NCBI RefSeq assembly: GCF_018881835.1
Contig: NZ_JACVPO010000002.1
Span: forward strand, 248,001-312,000
Source: Polynucleobacter hallstattensis
GTDB lineage: Bacteria; Pseudomonadota; Gammaproteobacteria; Burkholderiales; Burkholderiaceae
Direction of reading: 5' to 3'
DNA length: 64,000 nucleotides
The position numbers and the translations under genes were made by a program. How positions within the stretch are numbered: the stretch's first letter is position 1; the number at the start of each line of letters is the position of its first letter. Below, one piece after another: positions 9,385-17,794 of the stretch. Below the pieces are notes generated by a model. It was not told where the DNA came from and searched no databases. It saw nothing but the letters and a program-made list of their open reading frames with translations.

Positions 9385-10272
9385 TCATTCTGCAATCGTA
9401 GCAACAGTACTTGTTTGGCCCCGACTAACCAAAACAACTCCAGTCATCGTGAGCAACAAACCACAAGCCGTCATAAAGGTAAAGGGCTCGTCAAATAAGA
9501 ACCAGGCCATCGCCGCAGTGGTGGGCGGCGTTAAGTACAGGAGACTCGTTACCTTGGTTGCAGCCCCCTTACGAATCATCATAAAGAGCAAGCTGATCGA
9601 GCCTATCGAGAGCGGGAAAATCGCCCATAGCAATGCACCGATGACCGAGGCATTCCAAACCATGACACCAGACTCAAAGTAATACATACAAACAAAGCAA
9701 AGTATGGCTGATACACCAAACTGAATGGATGAGCCCGCCCGCAAGTCAAAGACTGGGCAAAATTTCTTTTGATAGAGAGTGCCAAACGTAATTGAGAGCA
9801 AGGCAGCAAAAGCCAATACGTAACTTAATAGTGGAATGTGGGTAAAGCCGATTTTTTCCGCCACAACTAAAGCTACCCCAGCAAATCCAAATGCCAAACC
9901 GATCCACTGGCGTCCCGTCACTTTTTCAGACACCCAGGCAGCGAACCACGCCGTCAGGATGGGCTGCAAGCCTACGATGATTGCCACTAAGCCTGCAGTC
10001 ATCCCCAGTCGGACTGCACACCAAACCCCCAGTAGATAGCCGAACTGGAGCAATATGCCAGCAACCGCTATATGCTTAAATTGAGACCAACTTGGCCAGC
10101 TTATTCTCCAAACAAGACTTAGGCATGCCATAGCCATTAATACACCTGAAAAACGCCAGAATAAGAAGGTGGCAGGCTCAGCGTAAGGCATTGCCAAGCG
10201 CGCAATCACAAAGCCCGTGCTCCAAATCAATACAAAAAAGGGGGGAATCAGGCTGTCAAGCTTCAATCTCAT
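9385..10272 (-). CDS. EamA/DMT-family transporter
   Basis: A 295-residue inner-membrane protein with about ten hydrophobic helices arranged as two EamA repeats. The first begins PPFFVLIWSTGFVIARLAMPYAEP and the second is around LLSYVLAFAALLSITFGTLYQKK. It belongs to the drug/metabolite transporter superfamily. Substrate is unknown; relatives export amino acids or other metabolites. The gap to pbpG is 70 bases on the same strand, so they may be cotranscribed. No clear Shine-Dalgarno precedes the ATG. Confidence 0.85.
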   Translation of the reverse strand: MRLKLDSLIPPFFVLIWSTGFVIARLAMPYAEPATFLFWRFSGVLMAMACLSLVWRISWPSWSQFKHIAVAGILLQFGYLLGVWCAVRLGMTAGLVAIIVGLQPILTAWFAAWVSEKVTGRQWIGLAFGFAGVALVVAEKIGFTHIPLLSYVLAFAALLSITFGTLYQKKFCPVFDLRAGSSIQFGVSAILCFVCMYYFESGVMVWNASVIGALLWAIFPLSIGSISLLFMMIRKGAATKVTSLLYLTPPTTAAMAWFLFDEPFTFMTACGLLLTMTGVVLVSRGQTSTVATIAE

Positions 10273-10319
10273 GGATAACTTATTGAAAGTGTCTGGATTT
10301 TTAATTAAGCTATGATTTT

Positions 10320-10338
10320 AGGCTTATTTCTTAAGCCT
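10320..10338. repeat. 7-bp inverted repeat between divergent EamA and phasin genes
   Basis: AGGCTTA (10320-10326) and TAAGCCT (10332-10338) are perfect inverted copies around a 5-base spacer. No T-run follows on either strand, so it is more likely an operator or chance hairpin than a terminator. Confidence 0.35.
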
Positions 10339-10382
10339 CAGCCCAGATCTTGAGGGTACTGCAACATAAATACTAAATACTG

Positions 10383-10430
10383 GTCAATGCAGCCAAAATG
10401 CATTGACATTGTGCAGATATAGCTCATAGT
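10383..10430 (+). promoter_or_regulatory. Phasin promoter with 9-bp inverted-repeat operator candidate
   Basis: GTCAATGCA (10383-10391) and TGCATTGAC (10399-10407) form a perfect 9-bp inverted repeat with a 7-base spacer. The second arm contains most of a perfect -35 hexamer, TTGACA (10403-10408). A weaker -10 candidate, CATAGT (10425-10430), follows after 16 bases. A protein bound at the repeat would occlude the -35, suggesting repression, for example by a PHA-sensing regulator. The regulator is not identified. Confidence 0.45.
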
Positions 10431-10466
10431 GAGCAAAGCCATGAAATCATCAGGAAAGGTATTGCT

Positions 10467-11021
10467 ATGAATTTAACGCTTGAACAAATAGCAGCAGCAC
10501 AAAAGGCCAATCTAGAAACTTTGAGCAGACTAAGCGATCAAGCACTACAAAGTATAGAAAAGTTAATTGAGCTCAATATGCATATCGCCAAGCAAAGCTT
10601 AGGCGAAAGTATGAGCAGTGCCAAGAAAGCGCTTGAAGTGAAAGATATGCAGCAACTCCTTGCCCATCAGGCCGAAGCAGTCCAGCCCATGGCTGAAAAA
10701 ATCATGGCCTATAGTCGCCATCTTTATGAATTAGCTCATGAGACTCAAGCAAGTTTTACTAAGTCTGCTGAAAAAGAATTTCAAGTGGGTCAGAAAAAAA
10801 TGAATGCCTTGGTGGAGGACTGGACCAAGAATGTACCGGTAGTCTCAGATGCCGCAGCGAATGTCATGAAACAAGCGATCGCTTCTGCTACCAATGTATT
10901 TGAAACTAGTCAGAAGGCAGTTAAGCACGCAGTACAGGTTACGCAGGGAAATCTGAACAATGCAACAAAAACAACAATAAAAAATGTCAATTCAGCAGCA
11001 AAAATTACTTCAAAGAAATGA
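10467..11021 (+). CDS. Phasin family protein
   Basis: A 184-residue helical protein without signal peptide. The start MNLTLEQIAAAQKANLETL matches the phasin_2 family that coats polyhydroxyalkanoate granules. The body is amphipathic and coiled-coil prone (AAQKANLETLSRLSDQALQSIEKL and repeats of Lys/Ala/Glu), and the tail is rich in Asn, Lys and Thr. A clear ribosome binding site (AGGAAAGG) precedes the ATG. It stands alone on the plus strand, facing the catabolic block. Its upstream region carries an inverted repeat over the promoter. No PHA synthase is in this window. Confidence 0.88.
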   Translation: MNLTLEQIAAAQKANLETLSRLSDQALQSIEKLIELNMHIAKQSLGESMSSAKKALEVKDMQQLLAHQAEAVQPMAEKIMAYSRHLYELAHETQASFTKSAEKEFQVGQKKMNALVEDWTKNVPVVSDAAANVMKQAIASATNVFETSQKAVKHAVQVTQGNLNNATKTTIKNVNSAAKITSKK

Positions 11022-11055
11022 ATTTTATTGAGATATTCCTTTACTTTAGAACAGC

Positions 11056-11337
11056 CTAATCAATTGAGATAAAGATTTCATTTCGGCGGGGCTGAGGTAA
11101 ATCATTTTTAAAGGCTAATTCTTTCAGTCGTTCTATAAACTGGGATGGTTCAGATGCAACACCGCGATAAACCTCCATCCAGGTTTCTCTTCCCTCTTCA
11201 TCTGCATGGGGTCTTTTTAATAGATCACAATTTAAACTCGGATACTCTAGCAATAACTGCTCTTGCATTTCCCTAATGGAGCCAGCAATCATTGGATGAT
11301 CAGAGACAAAAAACTTGAAGTAAACATATAAAGTCAT
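11056..11337 (-). CDS. DUF4936-like small protein
   Basis: A 93-residue cytosolic protein recognised, with moderate confidence, as DUF4936-like from YVYFKF near the N-terminus and LLKRPHADEEGRETWMEVY in the middle. Function is unknown. The ATG at 11337 overlaps the ubiX-type stop codon (ATGA), so it is probably translated by coupling as the last gene of the catabolic operon. A longer start at 11361 would overlap the upstream gene more deeply and adds no conserved residues. Confidence 0.7.
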   Translation of the reverse strand: MTLYVYFKFFVSDHPMIAGSIREMQEQLLLEYPSLNCDLLKRPHADEEGRETWMEVYRGVASEPSQFIERLKELAFKNDLPQPRRNEIFISID

Positions 11338-11909
11338 TTTTCGCCATCCATTCCACCCCAACGTTTTACCAAAGTATTATCCAAATCAAACAGATCTAAA
11401 CATCTTCCAACCGTATGATTCACCATATCATCCAAAGATTTTGGTTTTGAATAAAAAGCTGGTACTGGCAACATTACAATTGCACCGCACTCAGTAACTT
11501 GAGACATAGAACGCAAATGACCCGCATGCAGTGGCGTCTCCCGAACCAATAAAACTAAGCGACGACGTTCTTTCAAGACTACATCAGCTGCCCTTGAGAC
11601 CAAACTGCTAGTTACTCCACTAGAAATCTCTGACAAAGTTCGAATTGAGCATGGTGCAATAATCATACCGAGACTTTTAAATGAACCAGATGAAATGGAT
11701 GCGCCAACATTTTTTGCTGAATGAACAACATCAGCCATAGCCTCAATCTGCGAAGGCTTGTAATCAGTTTCTGCAGCCATTGTTAGTTTCGCAGCGTCGC
11801 TCATGATTAGATGCGATTCAATGCCAATATCCTTTAGGGCTTCAAGAATACGAATGCCATAGATCGTACCCGATGCCCCCGTAATGGCAACAATTAAACG
11901 TTTATTCAC
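11334..11909 (-). CDS. UbiX-family flavin prenyltransferase (HmfG-like)
   Basis: A 191-residue flavoprotein of the UbiX/Pad1 family, which prenylates FMN to prFMN, the cofactor of UbiD decarboxylases. The N-terminal FMN-binding GASGTIYGIRILEAL is diagnostic. The central SSGSFKSLGMIIAPCSIRTLSEI and LLVRETPLHAGHLRSM follow the family. It lies 15 bases downstream of the UbiD-type gene, so this pair makes and uses prFMN. Within a furan pathway its counterpart would be HmfG. A housekeeping ubiquinone UbiX may also exist elsewhere, since this copy sits inside a catabolic operon. Confidence 0.9.
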   Translation of the reverse strand: MNKRLIVAITGASGTIYGIRILEALKDIGIESHLIMSDAAKLTMAAETDYKPSQIEAMADVVHSAKNVGASISSGSFKSLGMIIAPCSIRTLSEISSGVTSSLVSRAADVVLKERRRLVLLVRETPLHAGHLRSMSQVTECGAIVMLPVPAFYSKPKSLDDMVNHTVGRCLDLFDLDNTLVKRWGGMDGEK

Positions 11910-11924
11910 GATAAGTCCTAAAAA

Positions 11925-13349
11925 TTAATTTGACTTCAGATAAGAGGCAATTGAGAATTGAATATCAAGTACATCCTCTAAATTCGCATCATCTTCACCA
12001 GGAATCTTAACCTTAGTAAAGACATGTCCTTCATAGCTTAATGGCTTGGTTGCATCCAAACCTAGCTTAGAGCTCATACCTTGAAATTGTGCTGGAATTA
12101 CTCCATCCACATCGACAGGCAAGCCAACTGTCGTAGAAGGATCCAAAACAGAGCCTTGTGCATCATGGATAACGACTAGACCACGCTTGGCCTGAAATCT
12201 CGTAGCAATCGCCCATTCAACTTGGATCGGTTCATGAACATCAACATCTTCATCCACAACGACAACATGCTTTACATCATAGTGAGAACTAAAAGCGCCG
12301 GAGATCACATTCTTAGGAAGACCCTCATGCGTTTTTTTTATTTGGACATAAAGATGATATCGTCCGACACCCCCTAGGGATAGATGCACATCTAAGACGC
12401 TAGGAAAGCTTCTACGTAGGTGCGACAAAATTGTCGCCTCTCTTGGAATTGAACCAAGCAATAGGTGCTCTAACTCTGCCGGAACAATGGTGTGGAAAAT
12501 AGGATCTTTTCTGTGAGTCACCGCATCGACTACAACTACTTGACGCTTTTCCTGAGAGCTGTAGTACTTAGGATACTCGCCAAATGGGCCTTCGAGCTCA
12601 CGTACCTTAGGCGGAATATGACCCTCAATCACTATTTCCGCATTTGCAGGAACCAAAACATCATTAGTTAAGCATTTCACGACATCTAAGGGCACTCCAT
12701 GCAATGCTCCAGCAATTTCAAGCTCATCTGAATCGATCGGTGCAATCGCCTGAGACGCCAATAACGTTAGAGGATCCACCCCAATAACCACAGCAACTGG
12801 TAATGATTGATTTAATTCTTCTGCAGCCTTTTGGAAGGCATGGAGATGTCTAGGCAAAATCAACACAGCCATACGATCTTTTGAATTTACCTGAATGCGA
12901 TTGATTGATACATTCTGAATTCCAGTCTTAGGATTTTTGGCAATTACCAAGCCAGCAGTAATATATGGTCCGCTATCATGCTCACTGTGTGTAGGAACAG
13001 GCAATAAGGTCCTCACATCAAAATCATTGTGTACAACCTCTTGGCAAGGTGCCTGCTTAACTTGATTGCAAGACAGTGGATTATCAGCTGCCATGCGAAA
13101 TGCATCTAACAACTCAGCCTCATTGACTCCCATTGCTTCTGCAATCCAAGATCGTGAAGACATGAAACCAGAAACTACCGGAATTGAGTGACCATCAGGA
13201 CTAGGAAAAAAGACACCGCTTTTGCCATCAAGCTTTTTAGCAATCGCCGCTAGCTCATGCTTAAGCAATACATTTTTTTTGGTAGCAATCAGGCGATTCG
13301 TATCGGCAAGGTGGGATAACCATGGACGTAGTTGCGTAAATTTTTTCAT
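11925..13349 (-). CDS. UbiD-family decarboxylase (HmfF-like)
   Basis: A 474-residue prFMN-dependent (de)carboxylase. Family motifs include the PVPTHSEHDSGPYITAGLV stretch, NVSINRIQV and the EGPFGEYPKYYSS segment with conserved Glu residues, plus the C-terminal TTVGLPVDVDGVIPAQ. The ATG at 13349 is preceded by AAGGGTGG. A longer open frame to 13484 would overlap the Bug gene. In the furan pathway, HmfF decarboxylates 2,5-furandicarboxylate to 2-furoate. The sequence alone cannot exclude another aromatic or heteroaromatic acid. It lies directly upstream of its UbiX partner. Confidence 0.88.
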   Translation of the reverse strand: MKKFTQLRPWLSHLADTNRLIATKKNVLLKHELAAIAKKLDGKSGVFFPSPDGHSIPVVSGFMSSRSWIAEAMGVNEAELLDAFRMAADNPLSCNQVKQAPCQEVVHNDFDVRTLLPVPTHSEHDSGPYITAGLVIAKNPKTGIQNVSINRIQVNSKDRMAVLILPRHLHAFQKAAEELNQSLPVAVVIGVDPLTLLASQAIAPIDSDELEIAGALHGVPLDVVKCLTNDVLVPANAEIVIEGHIPPKVRELEGPFGEYPKYYSSQEKRQVVVVDAVTHRKDPIFHTIVPAELEHLLLGSIPREATILSHLRRSFPSVLDVHLSLGGVGRYHLYVQIKKTHEGLPKNVISGAFSSHYDVKHVVVVDEDVDVHEPIQVEWAIATRFQAKRGLVVIHDAQGSVLDPSTTVGLPVDVDGVIPAQFQGMSSKLGLDATKPLSYEGHVFTKVKIPGEDDANLEDVLDIQFSIASYLKSN

Positions 13350-13380
13350 CAAAACCACCCTTAAGGTCTCCAGAAAATGA

Positions 13381-14367
13381 TTATTCTGGGGTAATGCCTG
13401 CATTTGAAACAACTTTTTTCCAAATATCCATTTGCTTGCGAATAAAGGCTTCAAATTGAGCGGCAGTTCCCCCATCCGGAACAACTCCCTGCTCGTTGAA
13501 TGTTTTTCTAATATCCTCTTGCTTCAAGATCATATTAATTTGCCTATTTAACTTATCGACAACAGGCTGAGGAGTACCCGATGGCACTACAAAACCATGC
13601 CATGATGAGGCTTCATACCCCTTAATCCCAGACTCGGAAACCGTCGGCAAATCTGCCATAAGTGGAGATCTGACTTCTGTTGCTATAGCTATAGGTCGTA
13701 TTTTTCCAGACTGTAGAAATGGGCGCACATGAGGATAGGCATCAAATGCCACCTCCACTTGACCACCGGCTAAATCAGTTAGGAGTGGAGTGCTACCCTT
13801 ATATGGAATCTGATTTAAGCTAACGCCAGCCATCATTTCAAATAAAACCATGGATAAATGATTGGATGATCCAGGGCCTGATGAGCCGTAGTTGACTGAG
13901 CCAGGCTTTGATTTAGCTAAAGCCAATAAATCTCCAGTAGTTTTAATGGGAGAATTTGCATTAACAACTAATACCATCGGGGCTCGACCAGCTAAAACGA
14001 CTGGACTAAATGCCTTTAGAGTGTCATAAGGTAAAGATTTATATAGATAAGGATTTGCAGAAAATGGAAACTGAGCTACTAATATTGTGTATCCATCTGG
14101 CGCGGATCGAGCAACAAAATTAGTTCCGATAGTGGTGCCGGCACCTGGTTTATTTTCTACAACCACATTTACACCCCAGGCATCGCTGAGTTTTTTCCCA
14201 ACAATTCTGCCTAGAGTATCGTTAAATCCACCTGGTGGATAGGGAACAACAATCGTAATAGGTTTATCTGGATAAGATACTGAGCTTTGTGCAAATAATT
14301 GACTTGTAGTGACAGAAAGAATTCCTATTACGAATGCAATAAACAATCCTATTTTCTTAAGTTTCAT
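13381..14367 (-). CDS. Bug-family (TctC-like) periplasmic solute-binding protein
   Basis: A 328-residue tripartite-tricarboxylate-type receptor. A signal peptide (MKLKKIGLFIAFVIGILSVT, cleaved near FAQ) leads to YPDKPITIVVPYPPGGFNDTLGR, the Bug signature. Later come PDGYTILVA, KPGSVNYGSSGPGSSNHL and GGQVEVAFD. Bug proteins bind carboxylated ligands. The ATG at 14367 has GGAGAAG six bases upstream. No TctA/TctB membrane partners are present, so it is an orphan receptor placed after a complete ABC importer. Orphan Bug proteins are abundant in Burkholderiales. Confidence 0.92.
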   Translation of the reverse strand: MKLKKIGLFIAFVIGILSVTTSQLFAQSSVSYPDKPITIVVPYPPGGFNDTLGRIVGKKLSDAWGVNVVVENKPGAGTTIGTNFVARSAPDGYTILVAQFPFSANPYLYKSLPYDTLKAFSPVVLAGRAPMVLVVNANSPIKTTGDLLALAKSKPGSVNYGSSGPGSSNHLSMVLFEMMAGVSLNQIPYKGSTPLLTDLAGGQVEVAFDAYPHVRPFLQSGKIRPIAIATEVRSPLMADLPTVSESGIKGYEASSWHGFVVPSGTPQPVVDKLNRQINMILKQEDIRKTFNEQGVVPDGGTAAQFEAFIRKQMDIWKKVVSNAGITPE

Positions 14368-14386
14368 GAACTTCTCCATTAAATTT

Positions 14387-15097
14387 TTAAACACTTACTC
14401 GCCTTATTAATTCTTTACGTTCTTCTATATTTTGAGAGTTGCCTTCAAGCACTACCTTTCCTCTCTCAACTACATAATGCCTATTGCACAAATGAATCGC
14501 TTTATGGATATTTTGTTCAATAAGAAGAATGGAAATTCCCTGAGACTTCAACTCCTCCATTAGCCGAAAAATATCGGCAACTACCATGGGGGCAAGGCCT
14601 TCGGTAGGCTCATCAATTAATAACAGCTTTGGGTTACCAACCAATACTCGCGCCATTGCCAACATTTGCTGCTCGCCGCCAGATAAAGTGTTACCCGATT
14701 GATCACGCCTTTCACTTAGCCGTGGAAACCGTTCAAAAACCATTTGTATGCGCTGTTCTGCAGCCTTTCGCTCGCTAGCTTGGACCTGCATTAATCCAAG
14801 CTTAAGATTACCCTCGACACTGAGCCCAGGAAATACCCTTCGATCCTCCGGCACCAACCCCAAGCCCAATCTTGTGATTTCGTTTGGCGGTAAAGTATCA
14901 ATGGGTTGACCCTGAAATAATATTTTTCCTTGATACGATCTATGCCAACCAGCAATAGTTTTGACAATAGTAGTTTTACCAACACCATTCCTGCCAAATA
15001 AACCTACCGTCTCTCCGGGATGTATAGATAAATTAACTCCCTGTAAAACATGAGATAACCCAAGATTGACATGTACATCATGCATCTCTAAAATCAT
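14387..15097 (-). CDS. Branched-chain-type ABC transporter ATP-binding protein LivF
   Basis: A 236-residue ABC ATPase with Walker A GRNGVGKTT, signature LSGGEQQMLAMARVL, Walker B LLLIDEPTEGLAP and an H-loop near ILLIEQNIH. Length and sequence fit LivF of HAAT importers. It overlaps the LivG-type gene by 4 bases (ATGA). With the upstream livG, livM, livH and binding-protein genes it forms a complete importer. In this context the ligand is probably the catabolised aromatic or furan acid, not an amino acid. Confidence 0.93.
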   Translation of the reverse strand: MILEMHDVHVNLGLSHVLQGVNLSIHPGETVGLFGRNGVGKTTIVKTIAGWHRSYQGKILFQGQPIDTLPPNEITRLGLGLVPEDRRVFPGLSVEGNLKLGLMQVQASERKAAEQRIQMVFERFPRLSERRDQSGNTLSGGEQQMLAMARVLVGNPKLLLIDEPTEGLAPMVVADIFRLMEELKSQGISILLIEQNIHKAIHLCNRHYVVERGKVVLEGNSQNIEERKELIRRVSV

Positions 15098-15849
15098 GCC
15101 AATTCCTCGCCAAAGTATGCTGTTTGTACAAGTGGATTGGCACGAACCTGCTCAGGATTACCTTCAGCCAATTTCTTTCCTTGTGCCATTACGATGACCT
15201 TTTTGGATAAATCCATCACAAGATCTACGTCATGCTCAATTAACAAAACTGTTATTTTTGATCCAAGATGTTTAATCAGATCAGCAGTCTCCTGGGTATC
15301 ACCCCGAGACATCCCTTGGGTAGGCTCATCTAAGAGTAGGAGCTTTGGTCGAGTCGCCAAGGTAACTGCAATTTCTAACCGTCTTTGCTGGCCATGAGAT
15401 AAAGCTCCTGCAAGTTGTTCACGAGAATCAGTTAATCCAAATTCTTGTAATAATTCATCCGCTCTTGCAATTGCAATAGTACTTTTATTCAAGGGCAAGA
15501 ATAGGTGTGATCGAGACTCTAATGCTTGGCTTGCTATTCTTAAATTATCAATCACAGTGAGGTCAAAAAAGAGGTTAGTAATCTGAAATGATCGGGCCAT
15601 ACCACATGACAATCGACTCTCAGGACTCCTTCTTGTGACATTCAGACCTTCTAACTCAACAAGTCCAGAGTCGGCCATAAAAGTACCACTAATTAAATTA
15701 AAGAGCGTGCTCTTGCCTGCCCCATTTGGACCGATAATAGAGGTGACACCTAAACGCATCACTTCAAAACTGACATCATCAACCGCTCTAAGGCCACCAA
15801 AACGCTTGCTTAAATGATTTGCCTTGAGAATGACTTCCATATTTTCCAT
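15094..15849 (-). CDS. Branched-chain-type ABC transporter ATP-binding protein LivG
   Basis: A 251-residue ABC ATPase: Walker A GPNGAGKST, the long LivG insertion after FQITNLFFDLTVIDNLRIA, signature LSHGQQRRLEIAVTLA (LSHG in place of LSGG), and Walker B LLLLDEPTQGMS. The ATG at 15849 was preferred over a GTG at 15852 because AGGAGG lies about 6 bases upstream. The ATG shares a base with the livM stop (TGATG). It pairs with LivF to power the importer. Confidence 0.93.
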   Translation of the reverse strand: MENMEVILKANHLSKRFGGLRAVDDVSFEVMRLGVTSIIGPNGAGKSTLFNLISGTFMADSGLVELEGLNVTRRSPESRLSCGMARSFQITNLFFDLTVIDNLRIASQALESRSHLFLPLNKSTIAIARADELLQEFGLTDSREQLAGALSHGQQRRLEIAVTLATRPKLLLLDEPTQGMSRGDTQETADLIKHLGSKITVLLIEHDVDLVMDLSKKVIVMAQGKKLAEGNPEQVRANPLVQTAYFGEELA

Positions 15850-16832
15850 CACTCCCCTCCTTTACTAGAATGTTTCGAACCTAGGTATTTAGCGAGTAAG
15901 CCGGCGAGTCCCTTTGGAGCAGAGACAACAATAACCACAAAGATCATTCCTATAACAATGTGGTGATGGACAGTCCAAGTTCCAATAATTGATTTGAATG
16001 ATGTCAAAAGAACGCTGCCTAGAATTGGTCCTATTAAAGTTCCAACGCCACCCAAAACCACTGTCACTACCGCGTTACCAGAAACACTAAAGAACATTAG
16101 CTCTGGTGAAACGAAACCTCTCAACATAGGATAAAGAGCCCCAGACACAGCAGCAACCACTGTAGCTAAAATAAAGGCAACTTGCTTTGGCCCTTTTGAC
16201 TTATAGCCGACGTAAGCCAAACGATCCTCATTGCATCGGATAGCATGCCATATTGATCCCATGGGGGTTGTAAGAAAATATTTTAGGGCGGCATATAACA
16301 CCCCAATAGTCAGCAAAGTAATTAGAAAAAATGCGCCTGGCTGACTAGTATCTATGGAGCCAAATGGGGTCCAGATCTGCAAAATAGGAACGCCCATCAT
16401 TCCATCTGATGCCCCAAGGCTGCGAGTGTTATAGACTACCTTGGCAGCTACTTGCGCAAGTCCAAATGTGATTAATGCAAAGTAAACCCCTTTTGACCGA
16501 AGAGCTATGAAGCTAGCAATCCACCCCAAAACAATAGATGAAAGGGTCACAATCCCTATTGCCAAAAAAAATGATGGAGAAATTTCTTTCAGCACTAAAG
16601 CGGACAAATAAGCACCAAACCCAAAATAAAACGCCTGACCAAGAGACAGTAGTCCAACGATCCCAAGCAATAAATCAACGGACATTGCAAGCCCGCCAAA
16701 GATCAATGCTTCCGTAGCTAGCCTCAGAAAGAATGTGTCTTGAAGAATACTTCCAGCTATATATAGAATTAGGGCAGATGAGAGTAAAAGTAGCTCAATA
16801 AATCGAATTGCTTTTACTTGAGGATTATGCAT
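15849..16832 (-). CDS. Branched-chain-type ABC transporter permease LivM
   Basis: A 327-residue inner-membrane permease with about 8-10 hydrophobic helices. Typical LivM segments are GGLAMSVDLLLGIVGLLSLG near residue 45, ALRSKGVYFALITFGLAQ, and ALYPMLRGFVSPELMFFSVSG. The last precedes the GGVGTLIGPILGS loop that contacts the ATPases. It overlaps livH by 8 bases and livG by 1 base. Confidence 0.92.
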   Translation of the reverse strand: MHNPQVKAIRFIELLLLSSALILYIAGSILQDTFFLRLATEALIFGGLAMSVDLLLGIVGLLSLGQAFYFGFGAYLSALVLKEISPSFFLAIGIVTLSSIVLGWIASFIALRSKGVYFALITFGLAQVAAKVVYNTRSLGASDGMMGVPILQIWTPFGSIDTSQPGAFFLITLLTIGVLYAALKYFLTTPMGSIWHAIRCNEDRLAYVGYKSKGPKQVAFILATVVAAVSGALYPMLRGFVSPELMFFSVSGNAVVTVVLGGVGTLIGPILGSVLLTSFKSIIGTWTVHHHIVIGMIFVVIVVSAPKGLAGLLAKYLGSKHSSKGGE

Positions 16833-17709
16833 TTTTCATCCCCCCATACAGACCAGTTGGCTTAAACATCAAGACCAAAACCATCACCGTAAATACCAGA
16901 GGATCTGACCATACTGGAGAAATATATAGAGAAGAAAGTGATTGCAATTGTGTCAGTAATATTCCTGCAATCACAGCCCCCTTGATACTTCCAAGACCCC
17001 CAACAATGACAACGCTAAAGGCCATCAAAATAAAGTCTCGTCCCATAGTAGGAAATACTGAATAAATTGGGGCTAGGAGCACACCAGCAAGCCCAGCTAA
17101 AGCAACGCCCAATGCAAATGTCAGCGCATAAACCCGCATTACCGGTATACCTAATGAAGAGCTCATATCTTTGTCATACGCAGAGGCTCTTACAATTGCA
17201 CCCAATTGGGTTTTATAAATAAGCGCCCATACAGAGAAAATCAATAAAGCGCCAAATCCCATTAAAAATAACCGGTAATTTGGAAACATTACCCCTAACA
17301 ACTCGCTAGCCCCTGAGATTGGGGCGCTAGGTTTAATTGGATTCGCACCCCAAATAATCTTGTATGCATCCTCTAAAACCATTGCTACGCCAAATGTCAG
17401 CAACAAAGTAAGAATATGGCGATCTTTATAGTGGAATACTTTCTGAATCAAAAGCCTTTCCATTGCAAAACCAATAGGCACTAACAACATAGGGACTAAT
17501 AAAAGGCAGAACCAAAATGAAACCCCCATTGCCATGAGACTCACACTGATAAATGCCCCAGCAGCATAGAACTCACCATGGGACATATTAATAACATCTA
17601 ACAAACCAAAAATAATAGTCAAGCCTAAAGCCATTAGGACTACGGCAACGCCTATTGAAAGTCCATTGACTATCTGTGGTGTGTAAATAAATTGCAAACT
17701 CTCTAGCAT
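16825..17709 (-). CDS. Branched-chain-type ABC transporter permease LivH
   Basis: A 294-residue membrane permease of the LivH family with hydrophobic helices throughout. Signatures are GLTIIFGLLDVINMSHGEFY near residue 35 and VVIVGGLGSIKGAVIAGILL near the C-terminus, the cytoplasmic coupling region. It is separated from the binding-protein gene by 85 bases holding a strong hairpin with a T-run, so it is probably transcribed at a lower level than the binding protein. Confidence 0.92.
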   Translation of the reverse strand: MLESLQFIYTPQIVNGLSIGVAVVLMALGLTIIFGLLDVINMSHGEFYAAGAFISVSLMAMGVSFWFCLLLVPMLLVPIGFAMERLLIQKVFHYKDRHILTLLLTFGVAMVLEDAYKIIWGANPIKPSAPISGASELLGVMFPNYRLFLMGFGALLIFSVWALIYKTQLGAIVRASAYDKDMSSSLGIPVMRVYALTFALGVALAGLAGVLLAPIYSVFPTMGRDFILMAFSVVIVGGLGSIKGAVIAGILLTQLQSLSSLYISPVWSDPLVFTVMVLVLMFKPTGLYGGMKNA

Positions 17710-17740
17710 TAAAAACCCGATCCCTTGGTAATTTTCACAA

Positions 17741-17779
17741 GCTCAAAAAACTCCGCATCCTCAAAAAACAGATGCGGAG
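17741..17779 (-). terminator. Intra-operon intrinsic terminator / attenuator
   Basis: On the minus strand CTCCGCATC (17779-17771) pairs perfectly with GATGCGGAG (17759-17751) around an 11-base loop. It is followed at once by six T (17750-17745). This is a textbook rho-independent terminator between the solute-binding-protein gene and livH. It probably lets partial read-through set a high ratio of binding protein to membrane components. Confidence 0.85.
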
Positions 17780-17794
17780 AGATGCAACGATATA

